NCBI RefSeq assembly: GCF_004349265.1
Contig: NZ_SMFL01000016.1
Coordinates: 82,361 to 146,360 of the forward strand
DNA length: 64,000 bases
Direction of reading: 5' to 3'
Source: Dyadobacter psychrotolerans
Lineage (GTDB): Bacteria; Bacteroidota; Bacteroidia; Cytophagales; Spirosomataceae
In this document: piece after piece, positions 44,274 to 52,581 of the stretch
Position numbering within the stretch: position 1 is the first letter of the stretch
Layout of the letters: each line of letters begins with the position of its first letter
The notes under the pieces: generated by a model
Databases searched by the model: none
What the model was told of the DNA's origin: nothing
The model's input: the letters and a program-made list of their open reading frames with translations, nothing else
Translations under genes and position numbers: made by a program

Positions 44274-45347
44274 CTATTCGCTAAGATTCATTTGTCTCTT
44301 CTCATCCCGCACTCCCTCTGAAAGTCCGTTTTGTTCCAGCCAGTCCGGATTGTAATACGTATTCATATAACGTTCTCCTGAGTCGCAAATTAACGTGACG
44401 ATGGAGCCCGCTTCACCTCTATGACGCATTTGTTTTGCCAGCTCGAGCACACCCCAAAAATTCGTCCCGGAAGACCCACCTACTTTTTTATTCAACAATT
44501 CACTCAATGTGAGCATCGCCGCGAAGCTACCTGCGTCGGGCACCTGAATCATATGATCCACAACGGTTCTCAGAAAAGATGGTTCGACCCGGGGCCTGCC
44601 AATTCCCTCTACCCGAGAACCCAGGTCAGTGCAAAGTCTGGCATCGTTGTTTTTCCAATATTCATAAAAAACAGATCTTTCCGGGTCAACGACACAGATC
44701 TGCGTTTCGTGCTGCTCGTATCTTACATAACGCCCGAGTGTTGCAGAAGTTCCGCCGGTACCTGCTCCTGTCACAATCCAGCGGGGAACCGGATGATTCT
44801 CATGCTGCATCTGCCGAAAAATGGATTCTGCAATGTTGTTGTTTCCCCGCCAGTCTGTCGCACGTTCCGCAAAAGTAAATTGATCCATAAAATGGCCGTT
44901 AGTCCTTGCAGCAATAATTCTTGAAGCCTCGTAAACCTCGGCAGGATGATCTACGAAATGACATTTTCCACCATAAAACTCAATCGCCTGAATTTTATCC
45001 GGACTGGTGGATTTGGGCATAACGGCTACAAAAGGCAGCCCGAGCAGCTTCGCAAAATATGCTTCGGATACCGCTGTTGAGCCACTTGAAGCCTCAACAA
45101 TGGTCGTTCCTTTCTGCACCCAGCCATTACAAATCGCATACAAAAAGAGCGATCGCGCAAGCCGGTGCTTTAAGCTGCCCGAAGGATGGGTCGATTCGTC
45201 CTTAAAGTAAAAATCAATATCAGGGAAGCCTGGCAGTTTCAGATAAATGAGATGCGTGTCTGCCGAGCGCTGGTAATCCGCTTCAATTTTTGAAATGGCC
45301 TTATTGATCCAGGACGGTTTTCTGGCAGGAAATATGGGATGTCTCAT
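44274..45347 (-). CDS. PLP-dependent cysteine synthase family protein
   Basis: 357 residues of the fold type II PLP enzymes. The Schiff-base Lys is in PSGSLKHRLARSLF, the phosphate-binding loop region in EASSGSTAVSEAYFA, and GAGTGGTSATLGRYV is the cofactor-phosphate loop. It is longer than CysK/CysM (about 310) and resembles the Cds1-like group with cysteine desulfhydrase activity, so either synthesis or breakdown of cysteine is possible. No cysE is adjacent. It lies 19 bases before the NFACT gene start and may be co-transcribed with it. Confidence 0.85.
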   Translation of the reverse strand: MRHPIFPARKPSWINKAISKIEADYQRSADTHLIYLKLPGFPDIDFYFKDESTHPSGSLKHRLARSLFLYAICNGWVQKGTTIVEASSGSTAVSEAYFAKLLGLPFVAVMPKSTSPDKIQAIEFYGGKCHFVDHPAEVYEASRIIAARTNGHFMDQFTFAERATDWRGNNNIAESIFRQMQHENHPVPRWIVTGAGTGGTSATLGRYVRYEQHETQICVVDPERSVFYEYWKNNDARLCTDLGSRVEGIGRPRVEPSFLRTVVDHMIQVPDAGSFAAMLTLSELLNKKVGGSSGTNFWGVLELAKQMRHRGEAGSIVTLICDSGERYMNTYYNPDWLEQNGLSEGVRDEKRQMNLSE

Positions 45348-45415
45348 TGTAAAAGTGCCGGCTAATTTTTATTTTTTTGACCGATAGAACCGCTTCGATA
45401 GCAAAGCAGGTAAAC

Positions 45416-46177
45416 TTAAAGTTCAATTACCAGCCCGTCGTAACTCAGCCGTACGTTTGGCGGAAGCTCTTTTTCAACATCTTCGTGTTTGCCCAACTTG
45501 TGGCTCATGTGAATCAGATACGCCTGAGGAATATTTAATTTATCGATCAATTCCAACGACTGGGAAAGCGTAAAGTGAGAAAGATGTGATTCTTTCTGTA
45601 AAGTATCCAAGACTAAAACACGCGAACCCTTTATCTTCTCCTGCTCACTTTCAGAAATATAATTTGCGTCAGTTATATAGGTAAAGTCGCCAACTCTGTA
45701 TCCGTAAACGGCAAGCTTGTGATGCATTACCTCGATAGGAATAAATTTTATTCCCTGAATTTCAAACGGTTTATTCTCAACATTATGCAGTTCGAAATGC
45801 GGCACACCCGGATAACGGTGTTCGCTGAAGGCGTAAAAAAACTCGCTTCGGATCTGATTTAAAACTGACTCACGGCCGTACAGCGGAATATCCTGTTGCT
45901 GTCTGTGATTAAAGGCGCGGATATCATCCAGTCCTGCCGTGTGGTCTTTATGCTGATGGGTAAAAATAGCAGCATCCAGTTCCTGTACGTTTGCACGCAG
46001 CATTTGCTGGCGAAAGTCGGGACCGGTGTCAATAACAAAAGATTTTCCTTCAACCTGAATCCATACCGACGTCCGTAAACGGTTGTCCCGGGCATCAGTT
46101 GAACGGCAAACGGCACAATCACAAGCAATAACAGGTATTCCTTGTGATGTGCCGGTTCCTAAAAAAGTAATCTTCAT
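45416..46177 (-). CDS. PhnP-like MBL-fold metallo-hydrolase
   Basis: 253 residues. The N terminus reads FLGTGTSQGIPVIACDCAVC, with a Cys cluster that in PhnP binds a structural zinc. The active-site motif is AIFTHQHKDHTAGLDDI and later His residues are in VMHHKLAVYG and HLSHFTLSQ. PhnP opens cyclic phosphoribose phosphates in phosphonate use; no other phn genes are here, so the substrate is likely a different phosphodiester. It lies 5 bases after a receiver-only protein gene on the same strand. Confidence 0.87.
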   Translation of the reverse strand: MKITFLGTGTSQGIPVIACDCAVCRSTDARDNRLRTSVWIQVEGKSFVIDTGPDFRQQMLRANVQELDAAIFTHQHKDHTAGLDDIRAFNHRQQQDIPLYGRESVLNQIRSEFFYAFSEHRYPGVPHFELHNVENKPFEIQGIKFIPIEVMHHKLAVYGYRVGDFTYITDANYISESEQEKIKGSRVLVLDTLQKESHLSHFTLSQSLELIDKLNIPQAYLIHMSHKLGKHEDVEKELPPNVRLSYDGLVIEL

Positions 46178-46182
46178 TCAGG

Positions 46183-46560
46183 TTATTCTGTCAAATGCGC
46201 CACGACTTCTACAAGACGGTCAAAATTCAGAGGTTTCATAAGTGCATCGTCGAATCCAGCCGCTTTGAAATCTTCTTCTGAATAATTTTTGGCGTTTCCT
46301 GTTATTGCTACAATCGGAGTTTTTGCTTTTTTGATGTCTGACAATTTCCTGATGCTTCTTGCACATTCCATTCCATCCATAACCGGCATGTTAATATCCA
46401 GCAAAATAATATCAAAATCTTCTTTTTCAAGAAGTTGTAACACTTGTTCTCCATTTTTCACGGAGGTAATTTCATAGTGTTGAAATTCCAGAATCTTCCT
46501 TGCCAGATTTTGAATTACGGAACTGTCTTCGGCAATGAGTACTCGTTTTGTGTATGACAT
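46183..46560 (-). CDS. Single-domain response regulator (CheY-like)
   Basis: 125 residues, receiver domain only. The acidic pair is in VLIAEDSSVIQ, the phosphorylated Asp in DIILLDINMPVMDGME, Thr in VAITGNAKN and Lys in ALMKPLNFD. No output domain is present. Its partner kinase is not in the neighbourhood. It is probably co-transcribed with the MBL hydrolase gene. Confidence 0.93.
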   Translation of the reverse strand: MSYTKRVLIAEDSSVIQNLARKILEFQHYEITSVKNGEQVLQLLEKEDFDIILLDINMPVMDGMECARSIRKLSDIKKAKTPIVAITGNAKNYSEEDFKAAGFDDALMKPLNFDRLVEVVAHLTE

Positions 46561-46710
46561 ATGATGAATCAGGTATTGTGTTTGATTATTTGCAAGTTCA
46601 ATTTAGGCATATTTCGACCAACATCACAAATCGATTGGCTGGCAAGTGCCAAAATTATCACAAAAAAGTAAATAAACATCCTATACTTTTTCAAACCCCG
46701 GCTAGAGATG

Positions 46711-46718
46711 TAAGTTTG
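46711..46718 (+). promoter_or_regulatory. Candidate -7 box for DUF1684 gene
   Basis: TAAGTTTG fits TAnnTTTG and lies 29 bases before the ATG at 46748. No TTG is found at the correct -33 distance, so the assignment is weak. Confidence 0.35.
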
Positions 46719-46747
46719 TAATTGTTTTATCAACCAGAAGTACAGTC

Positions 46748-47398
46748 ATGTTTAAAAATAAAGTGATCCGGTGGAGTACCATTGCAATGTTAATAGCCAT
46801 TCTGGCATATTTTTTCATTGAAAACTTCTCGGGTTCAGGCTCTGAAAATCAGGACATTTCGATAACAAATCCGGAAGAATATGTTGCTAAGCTAACAAAA
46901 GAGCGCGCCGCAAAGGATGAACTTTTTAAGTCCGGCCCTGACTCCCCTATTGCGGATAAAGAAAGTTTTCATGGTTTGCATTATTTTAAAGTTAACCCTG
47001 CCTACCGGGTGAAAGCCAATATTTCTCCTTACATGAACGACGACAAGGAACTGGTCATCAACTACACTGATAGCACTTCCGACAAATACGAAAAGTATGG
47101 TTATGCCAGTTTTGCAATAAACGGACAGAATCAAAAGCTTCTTTTATTAAAACATGAAGGCACGATTTCCGTGTTGTTCAGAGACGAAACCAGTGGAAAA
47201 GAAACGTATGGCGGCGGCAGGTATCTCGATTACCCGGTTTCGGATATAAAAAATAATACGCTCGTACTGGATTTTAACAATGCTTACAATCCTTATTGCG
47301 CCTATCAGCCCAACTATGCCTGCCCTGTTCCCCCAAAGGAAAATACTCTTCCAATCGCCATCTGGGCAGGAGAACAGACAGAAGAAGGTGTTCATTAA
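46748..47398 (+). CDS. DUF1684 domain protein, membrane-anchored
   Basis: 216 residues with an N-terminal membrane helix or uncleaved signal (TIAMLIAILAYFFIENFSG). The DUF1684 block is complete: YGGGRYLDYPVSD, LDFNNAYNPYCAYQP and CPVPPKENTLPIAIWAGEQ at the end. The domain is common in Bacteroidota and Actinobacteria and its function is unknown. It stands alone, divergent from the receiver gene. Confidence 0.88.
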   Translation: MFKNKVIRWSTIAMLIAILAYFFIENFSGSGSENQDISITNPEEYVAKLTKERAAKDELFKSGPDSPIADKESFHGLHYFKVNPAYRVKANISPYMNDDKELVINYTDSTSDKYEKYGYASFAINGQNQKLLLLKHEGTISVLFRDETSGKETYGGGRYLDYPVSDIKNNTLVLDFNNAYNPYCAYQPNYACPVPPKENTLPIAIWAGEQTEEGVH

Positions 47399-47477
47399 TA
47401 CAGATTTTCCATTGTGATTATCTATAAAAAAGTTGTTGCTCTTCGAACCCTTTGGGCACTTGTAAAACTTAAATCAC

Positions 47478-47485
47478 TAATTTTG
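47478..47485 (+). promoter_or_regulatory. Candidate -7 box for pheT
   Basis: TAATTTTG matches TAnnTTTG; TTTG at 47451-47454 is 23 bases away, slightly long for a -33 element. A start near 47492 would give a leader of about 150 bases before pheT. Confidence 0.35.
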
Positions 47486-47642
47486 TAAACTTTTACAAAA
47501 AGCAGTGGTTTCGGTGACATTATAGCCTGTGCTGTTTTGCAACACCTGTATCCAAAAAGACTTAGTTTAAATCATCATCACAAAAAAGCTGCACGCGTCA
47601 CTGTTTAGTAAAACAAGTCCAGTTTTCAGTTATTAATACCCC

Positions 47643-50057
47643 ATGAAAATTTCCTATAAGTGGCTTAAAGAGTTAATAGAAATCACCGAATCTCCTGAGG
47701 AAATCGGAAAATTGTTAACTGCAACAGGCCTTGAAGTTGAAAATATTGAAGAAATAGAATCTGTAAGAGGTGGATTAAAAGGAGTGGTCATTGGAGAAGT
47801 TTTGACCTGTGAAAAACATCCCGAGGCCGATCGCCTTAAAATAACCACCGTAGATACCGGACTCGCAGAGCCGCTTAACATCGTGTGCGGTGCAGCCAAT
47901 GTTGCCGCAGGACAAAAAGTGGTTGTGGCTACCGTCGGCGCTATACTTTATCCAACCGGCAACGAAGAAGCTTTGGTACTAAAAAAATCAAAAATTCGCG
48001 GTGCACTTTCAGAAGGAATGATCTGTGCCGAGGATGAACTGGGGCTGGGTACATCTCATGACGGTATTTTGGTATTGGAAACCGAACTTCCTAATGGTAC
48101 TCCGGCGTCGGAATATTTCGGCATTTCCTCTGATTACCTGATTGAAATCGGTCTGACGCCAAACCGGGCCGATGCCGCTTCACACTTTGGTGTCGCCCGT
48201 GACTTACGCGCTGTTTTGAACCGGAAAATCAATTTACCTTCCGTTGACGCCTTCGTTATTGGTAACGAGTCACTCAGCATGGAAGTAAGTGTAGAAAATA
48301 CCGAAGCATGTCCAAGATATGCCGGACTTACGATTTCTGGAATAACAGTGACCGAGTCTCCTGCATGGCTGAAACAGAAACTTCAAACCATTGGAATCCG
48401 GTCAGTGAATAACATCGTTGACGTCACCAATTACATATGTCATGAATTGGGGCAGCCCATGCATGCTTTTGATGCAAACAAGGTTACAGGCAAAAAAGTA
48501 ATTGTTAAAACGGTTGCTTCCGATACAATTTTCAAAACACTGGACGGACAGGATAGAAAGTTATCTGATCAGGACCTGATGATCTGTAATGCTGCGGATG
48601 CCATGTGTATTGCAGGCGTTTTTGGCGGTTTGGAATCGGGCGTTACAAATGAAACGACATCGATTTTCCTGGAATCAGCTTACTTTTCTCCGGTTTGGGT
48701 GCGTCGTACAGCCCAGCGTTTTTCTTTAAAAACTGATTCTTCATTCCGCTTTGAACGCGGCACGGATCCTAATATGCCTGTTTTTGCTTTAAAGAGAGCA
48801 GCCTTATTGATTCAGGAAATTGCAGGAGGAACCATTTCTTCAAATATCACCGACATCTATCCTGAACCAATTTCAGACTTCAGGGTGAATATGAGCTATC
48901 GAAATATCAACCGTCTGATCGGTAAATCGCTGGATATCGCTCAAATTGAAAACATCCTTCAGGGACTTGACATTTCTATTGAAGAAAGAACTGAAAAAGG
49001 TTTCACTGCCGTAGTGCCGCCTTACCGCGTCGATGTACTGCGCGAAGCTGATGTAATAGAGGAAATACTGCGCATTTATGGTTTCGGTCAGGTTGAGCTG
49101 TCGGAATCACTTAGCTCCGATTTTCTTTCGGACTTTCCTGTAAATGATCCTGAGAAACTGAAAATGCGTATTGCTGAATTACTTGCAGCAAATGGTTTTA
49201 ATGAGATGATCAACAATTCTCTGACCAAACCTGAATACAGCGTCTTATTGGGAGAAGAGAGTGCGGGCAGTGTGGTAAAGATCCTTAATTACCTGAGTGA
49301 AGATCTTTCCGTGATGCGCCAAACCCTGATTTTTTCAGGTCTGGAAGTGATTGCACACAATGTAAATCGTCGTCAGCGTGACCTGAAACTGTTTGAATTT
49401 GGTAAAACATACCACCACATCAACGAAAAATATACGGAAAAGGAAAGACTTTCCGTTTTTCTGACCGGGAACGTTCAGGATGAAAGCTGGATAGCAAAAT
49501 CAAAAGAAGTTGTTTTCCATGACCTTTCGACAATTGTTAGTCAGGTTTTGTCAGCCATGAAAATCAAAAATATTGAAAAACAGGATGCAGATGCTGCCAT
49601 TTTCCAGTACGGGTTGACCCTGACTTTAAATCGCAAACCGCTTGTTTCATTTGGTTTATTAAAAGCAGGTTTGACCAGGAATGCTGATGTGAAAGCACAG
49701 GTTTTATTTGCTGACTTTGATTGGGAATATTTGCTTCGTCAATACGATTCCGCTGTTCAGTACAAAGAGGTTTCTAAATTCCCGGAAGTAAGGAGAGACC
49801 TTTCTCTGGTTGTTGACAAAAAAATCACCTTTGAAGAGCTTCGGCAGATTGCCTACAAAACAGAAAGACAGTTACTGCGTTCGGTCAATGTATTCGATGT
49901 TTACGAAGGAGCTAACCTGGAGGGGCGCAAGTCATATGCAATCAGTTTCATCCTACAGGACGATCAGCAGACACTTACCGACAAAGTAATTGATAAATCG
50001 ATGTCCAGGCTGATTGCAACATATGAAAGAGAACTGAACGCGATTATCCGCAAATAA
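47643..50057 (+). CDS. pheT: Phenylalanyl-tRNA synthetase beta subunit
   Basis: 804 residues. N-terminal block MKISYKWLKELIEITESPEE, tRNA-binding (EMAP-like) domain at about 40-155 with ADRLKITTVDTGLAEPLNI and CGAANVAAGQKVVVAT. Then B3/B4 editing and B5 domains, and an anticodon-binding domain at the end (KFPEVRRDLSLVVDKKI). It pairs with PheS to charge tRNA-Phe. pheS is not adjacent. A hairpin follows the stop. Confidence 0.97.
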   Translation: MKISYKWLKELIEITESPEEIGKLLTATGLEVENIEEIESVRGGLKGVVIGEVLTCEKHPEADRLKITTVDTGLAEPLNIVCGAANVAAGQKVVVATVGAILYPTGNEEALVLKKSKIRGALSEGMICAEDELGLGTSHDGILVLETELPNGTPASEYFGISSDYLIEIGLTPNRADAASHFGVARDLRAVLNRKINLPSVDAFVIGNESLSMEVSVENTEACPRYAGLTISGITVTESPAWLKQKLQTIGIRSVNNIVDVTNYICHELGQPMHAFDANKVTGKKVIVKTVASDTIFKTLDGQDRKLSDQDLMICNAADAMCIAGVFGGLESGVTNETTSIFLESAYFSPVWVRRTAQRFSLKTDSSFRFERGTDPNMPVFALKRAALLIQEIAGGTISSNITDIYPEPISDFRVNMSYRNINRLIGKSLDIAQIENILQGLDISIEERTEKGFTAVVPPYRVDVLREADVIEEILRIYGFGQVELSESLSSDFLSDFPVNDPEKLKMRIAELLAANGFNEMINNSLTKPEYSVLLGEESAGSVVKILNYLSEDLSVMRQTLIFSGLEVIAHNVNRRQRDLKLFEFGKTYHHINEKYTEKERLSVFLTGNVQDESWIAKSKEVVFHDLSTIVSQVLSAMKIKNIEKQDADAAIFQYGLTLTLNRKPLVSFGLLKAGLTRNADVKAQVLFADFDWEYLLRQYDSAVQYKEVSKFPEVRRDLSLVVDKKITFEELRQIAYKTERQLLRSVNVFDVYEGANLEGRKSYAISFILQDDQQTLTDKVIDKSMSRLIATYERELNAIIRK

Positions 50058-50063
50058 AAGAAC

Positions 50064-50096
50064 ACCGGCAAACGGATTTTAAATTTATTTGCCGGT
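50064..50096 (+). terminator. Hairpin after pheT
   Basis: ACCGGCAAA (50064-50072) pairs perfectly with TTTGCCGGT (50088-50096) across a 15-base AT-rich loop. No run of T follows directly, so it is a moderate terminator candidate. Confidence 0.5.
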
Positions 50097-50194
50097 ACCA
50101 TAATACTTTCATTTAACTAAATAATTACTGAATTTTAAAGTACATCCTTACCTGATCATTCATATGATCTCCACAATTTAAATTTGACAAATAA

Positions 50195-50539
50195 ATGGAC
50201 AGGAGCAGTACACGCCTTATTGAACATAAATTAGCCGATTTAGAAAAGAAATTGGAAATTTTGATCAATACGAAAGAGAATCTAACTTGGTCAGTCTCAG
50301 AATTGCAGCGCGAAAATGCCGAACTCCGTTTGTCCAACATTAAACTCAAGGAAGAAGCTAAGGAAACAAAGAAAAAATACAGTACTTTAGAAAAAGACTT
50401 TAATAAGTCTAAAAGTTTCGCTAAAATTGTCTCTAGTAAACTGACACCAACGGGCGGATTAGCCGAACTTAAAGATTCAGTTGAACGATATATACAAGAG
50501 ATCGATAAGTGCATAGAAATGCTTGAAGATACCTTATGA
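50195..50539 (+). CDS. Small coiled-coil protein upstream of zapA (ZapB-like candidate)
   Basis: 114 residues. Almost the whole length (about 1-80) is a charged coiled coil rich in E, K and L (for example LADLEKKLEILINTKENLTW), with a short conserved-looking end VERYIQEIDKCIEMLEDTL. No membrane segment. The stop overlaps the zapA start (ATGA, 50536-50539), so it is translated together with ZapA. In Gammaproteobacteria the coiled-coil protein ZapB works with ZapA at the division ring; a similar role is inferred from context, not from homology. Confidence 0.82.
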   Translation: MDRSSTRLIEHKLADLEKKLEILINTKENLTWSVSELQRENAELRLSNIKLKEEAKETKKKYSTLEKDFNKSKSFAKIVSSKLTPTGGLAELKDSVERYIQEIDKCIEMLEDTL

Positions 50540-50847
50540 AAAAGAATAACTTACCTAATCCTGATGTTTCTGTCTTTATAAAACTGCTGGACAGAGGCTT
50601 TAAGCTGAGCGTTCCGGCTGATCAGGAAAAATATTACAGGGATGGTTATGAGGTCTTCTCGGAACGCGTAAAGCAGCATAAATCAAAGACAAAAGGATAC
50701 GACGATATTGAGGCCATGGGCCTTACAGCCATAGAATGTATGGTTGCATTGCAAAGGATTCGTGAACAGATGGATGGGCTGGTTGAGGCATTTCAGGATC
50801 GGGTGGAAAAACTGGATGCCGCGGTTGCTAACGCAATTGACAGCTAA
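50536..50847 (+). CDS. zapA: Cell division protein ZapA
   Basis: 103 residues. N-terminal strand-rich globular head (PDVSVFIKLLDRGFKLSVPADQ), then a helix with AIECMVALQRI and a final coiled coil. It crosslinks FtsZ filaments at the division site. It is coupled to the small coiled-coil gene by a 4-base overlap. Confidence 0.88.
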   Translation: MKKNNLPNPDVSVFIKLLDRGFKLSVPADQEKYYRDGYEVFSERVKQHKSKTKGYDDIEAMGLTAIECMVALQRIREQMDGLVEAFQDRVEKLDAAVANAIDS

Positions 50848-50855
50848 GTTTCATT

Positions 50856-50968
50856 GTTTAACCTGTTAAAGAACCTTTCAAAATCTGATAAACTTTTAGT
50901 CACAGTAGTTCTCTTAAAATCGTACGACAGGAATACGTTCGGCATTAACGCTTGGTAGTCGGTTAAAC
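50856..50968 (+). ncRNA. Possible structured RNA between zapA and rny
   Basis: The gap holds a closing helix GTTTAACC (50856-50863) with GGTTAAAC (50961-50968). Inside are a 9-bp helix with one bulged C (50866-50874 with 50908-50917) and a small hairpin CGTA/TACG (50921-50937). The zapA-neighbour position recalls 6S RNA of other bacteria, but I cannot match a consensus. It may instead be the rny leader. Reported as structure only. Confidence 0.3.
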
Positions 50969-50993
50969 CCAACTATTTGTAACCAATACGAAA

Positions 50994-52565
50994 ATGCCAG
51001 ATTCATCCATTTTTATTGTCCTCCTATCCGACATCATTGCGGTCGGGATTGGGATATTTGCAGGGAAATACATTTTTCAGAAATCTTTCGACCAAAAAGA
51101 AAAAGAAGCTCAGGAGCGTGCAGCCGAAATTTTGCGTAATGCGGAAAATTCAGCAGAAAACATTAAAAGAGACCGTATCCTTGAAGCCAAAGAAAAGTAT
51201 TTGCGCCTGAAAACAGAGTTTGAAGAAGATGCCAATAAAAAAAGAGTAATTCTTCAGACCAATGAGCAAAAGCTTAAACAGCGTGAGCAAAGTCTGAATC
51301 AGACCGTAGAGCAAAACAAACGCCGCGAAACTGAGCTTGAAACCCTCAAAACCAATCTTTCGCAGCAGATTGAAACAGCGACCAAAAAGACTGAAGAAGC
51401 TGAAAAGTCATTACAGCTACAGGTAACTCAGCTGGAAAAAATCGCAAATCTTACCGCTGACCAGGCTCGTGAACAACTTGTAGATGCACTAAAAGCTGAG
51501 GCAGATACCAGAGCCGGTTCGTATGTGAAGAGCGCTATGGAAGAAGCCAGACTTACCGCTACCAAGGAAGCCAAGAAGATTGTTATTGAAACCATACAGC
51601 GTACCGCCGCAGAGCATGCGATTGAAAACTGTGTTTCTGTTTTCAATATTGAAAATGATGACATCAAAGGTAAAATCATCGGTCGTGAAGGTCGTAACAT
51701 CCGTGCTCTGGAAGCAGCAACAGGGGTGGAAATCATTGTTGACGATACCCCGGAAGCAATTGTTATTTCAGGATTTGACCCTGTAAGACGTGAAATCGCC
51801 AGACTGGCCCTGCATAGGTTGGTACAGGACGGACGTATCCACCCTGCCCGTATTGAAGAAGTTGTAGCTAAAACCCGTAAAAATATCGACGATGAAATTG
51901 TTGAAATTGGGGAACGCACAGTGATCGACATGGGAATTCACGGGCTTCACCCGGAGCTTGTAAAAATGATCGGTCGTATGCGCTTCCGTTCTTCTTACGG
52001 TCAGAACTTACTACAGCACTCACGCGAGGTCGCGAAACTTTGTGCTACCATGGCTGCCGAATTAGGTCTTAATACAAAACTTGCAAAAAGAGCAGGGCTG
52101 CTTCACGATATCGGGAAAGTTTGGCCGGAAGAATCCGACCTTCCTCACGCAATTCTTGGTATGGAACTGGCCAAGAAATACAAGGAAAATCCGGAAGTTT
52201 GTAATGCAATCGGAGCTCACCATGACGAAATCGAAATGACGAGTATGTTATCGCCGATCATTCAGGTTTGTGATGCTATTTCAGGTTCACGCCCGGGAGC
52301 ACGTCGTGAAATGATGGAATCATACATCCAGCGTTTGAGAGATCTGGAAAATATGGCAATGTCATTTGATGGCGTTGAAAAGTGTTATGCAATCCAGGCA
52401 GGAAGGGAACTTCGTGTAATTATTGATGCTGACAACGTATCCGATGAAAAGGCTGGCATGCTTTCTTTTGATATTTCTCAAAAAATAGAAAAGGAAATGC
52501 AATATCCGGGACAGATTAAAATCACAGTTATTCGTGAGATGCGTTCAGTTGCATACGCGCGTTAA
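50994..52565 (+). CDS. rny: Ribonuclease Y
   Basis: 523 residues. N-terminal membrane helix (FIVLLSDIIAVGIGIFAGKY), a coiled coil at about 30-170, a KH domain with GKIIGREGRNIRALEAATG, and an HD domain with AGLLHDIGKVWPEE. Endoribonuclease that starts mRNA decay at the inner membrane. It is followed by the AAA+ ATPase gene 16 bases later, so both are probably in one transcript. Confidence 0.96.
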   Translation: MPDSSIFIVLLSDIIAVGIGIFAGKYIFQKSFDQKEKEAQERAAEILRNAENSAENIKRDRILEAKEKYLRLKTEFEEDANKKRVILQTNEQKLKQREQSLNQTVEQNKRRETELETLKTNLSQQIETATKKTEEAEKSLQLQVTQLEKIANLTADQAREQLVDALKAEADTRAGSYVKSAMEEARLTATKEAKKIVIETIQRTAAEHAIENCVSVFNIENDDIKGKIIGREGRNIRALEAATGVEIIVDDTPEAIVISGFDPVRREIARLALHRLVQDGRIHPARIEEVVAKTRKNIDDEIVEIGERTVIDMGIHGLHPELVKMIGRMRFRSSYGQNLLQHSREVAKLCATMAAELGLNTKLAKRAGLLHDIGKVWPEESDLPHAILGMELAKKYKENPEVCNAIGAHHDEIEMTSMLSPIIQVCDAISGSRPGARREMMESYIQRLRDLENMAMSFDGVEKCYAIQAGRELRVIIDADNVSDEKAGMLSFDISQKIEKEMQYPGQIKITVIREMRSVAYAR

Positions 52566-52581
52566 ACACAACCGAACATCA

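Noticed and set aside
50848..50993. Firm call of 6S RNA
   Set aside because: Only position and a hand-drawn fold support it; no consensus could be checked.
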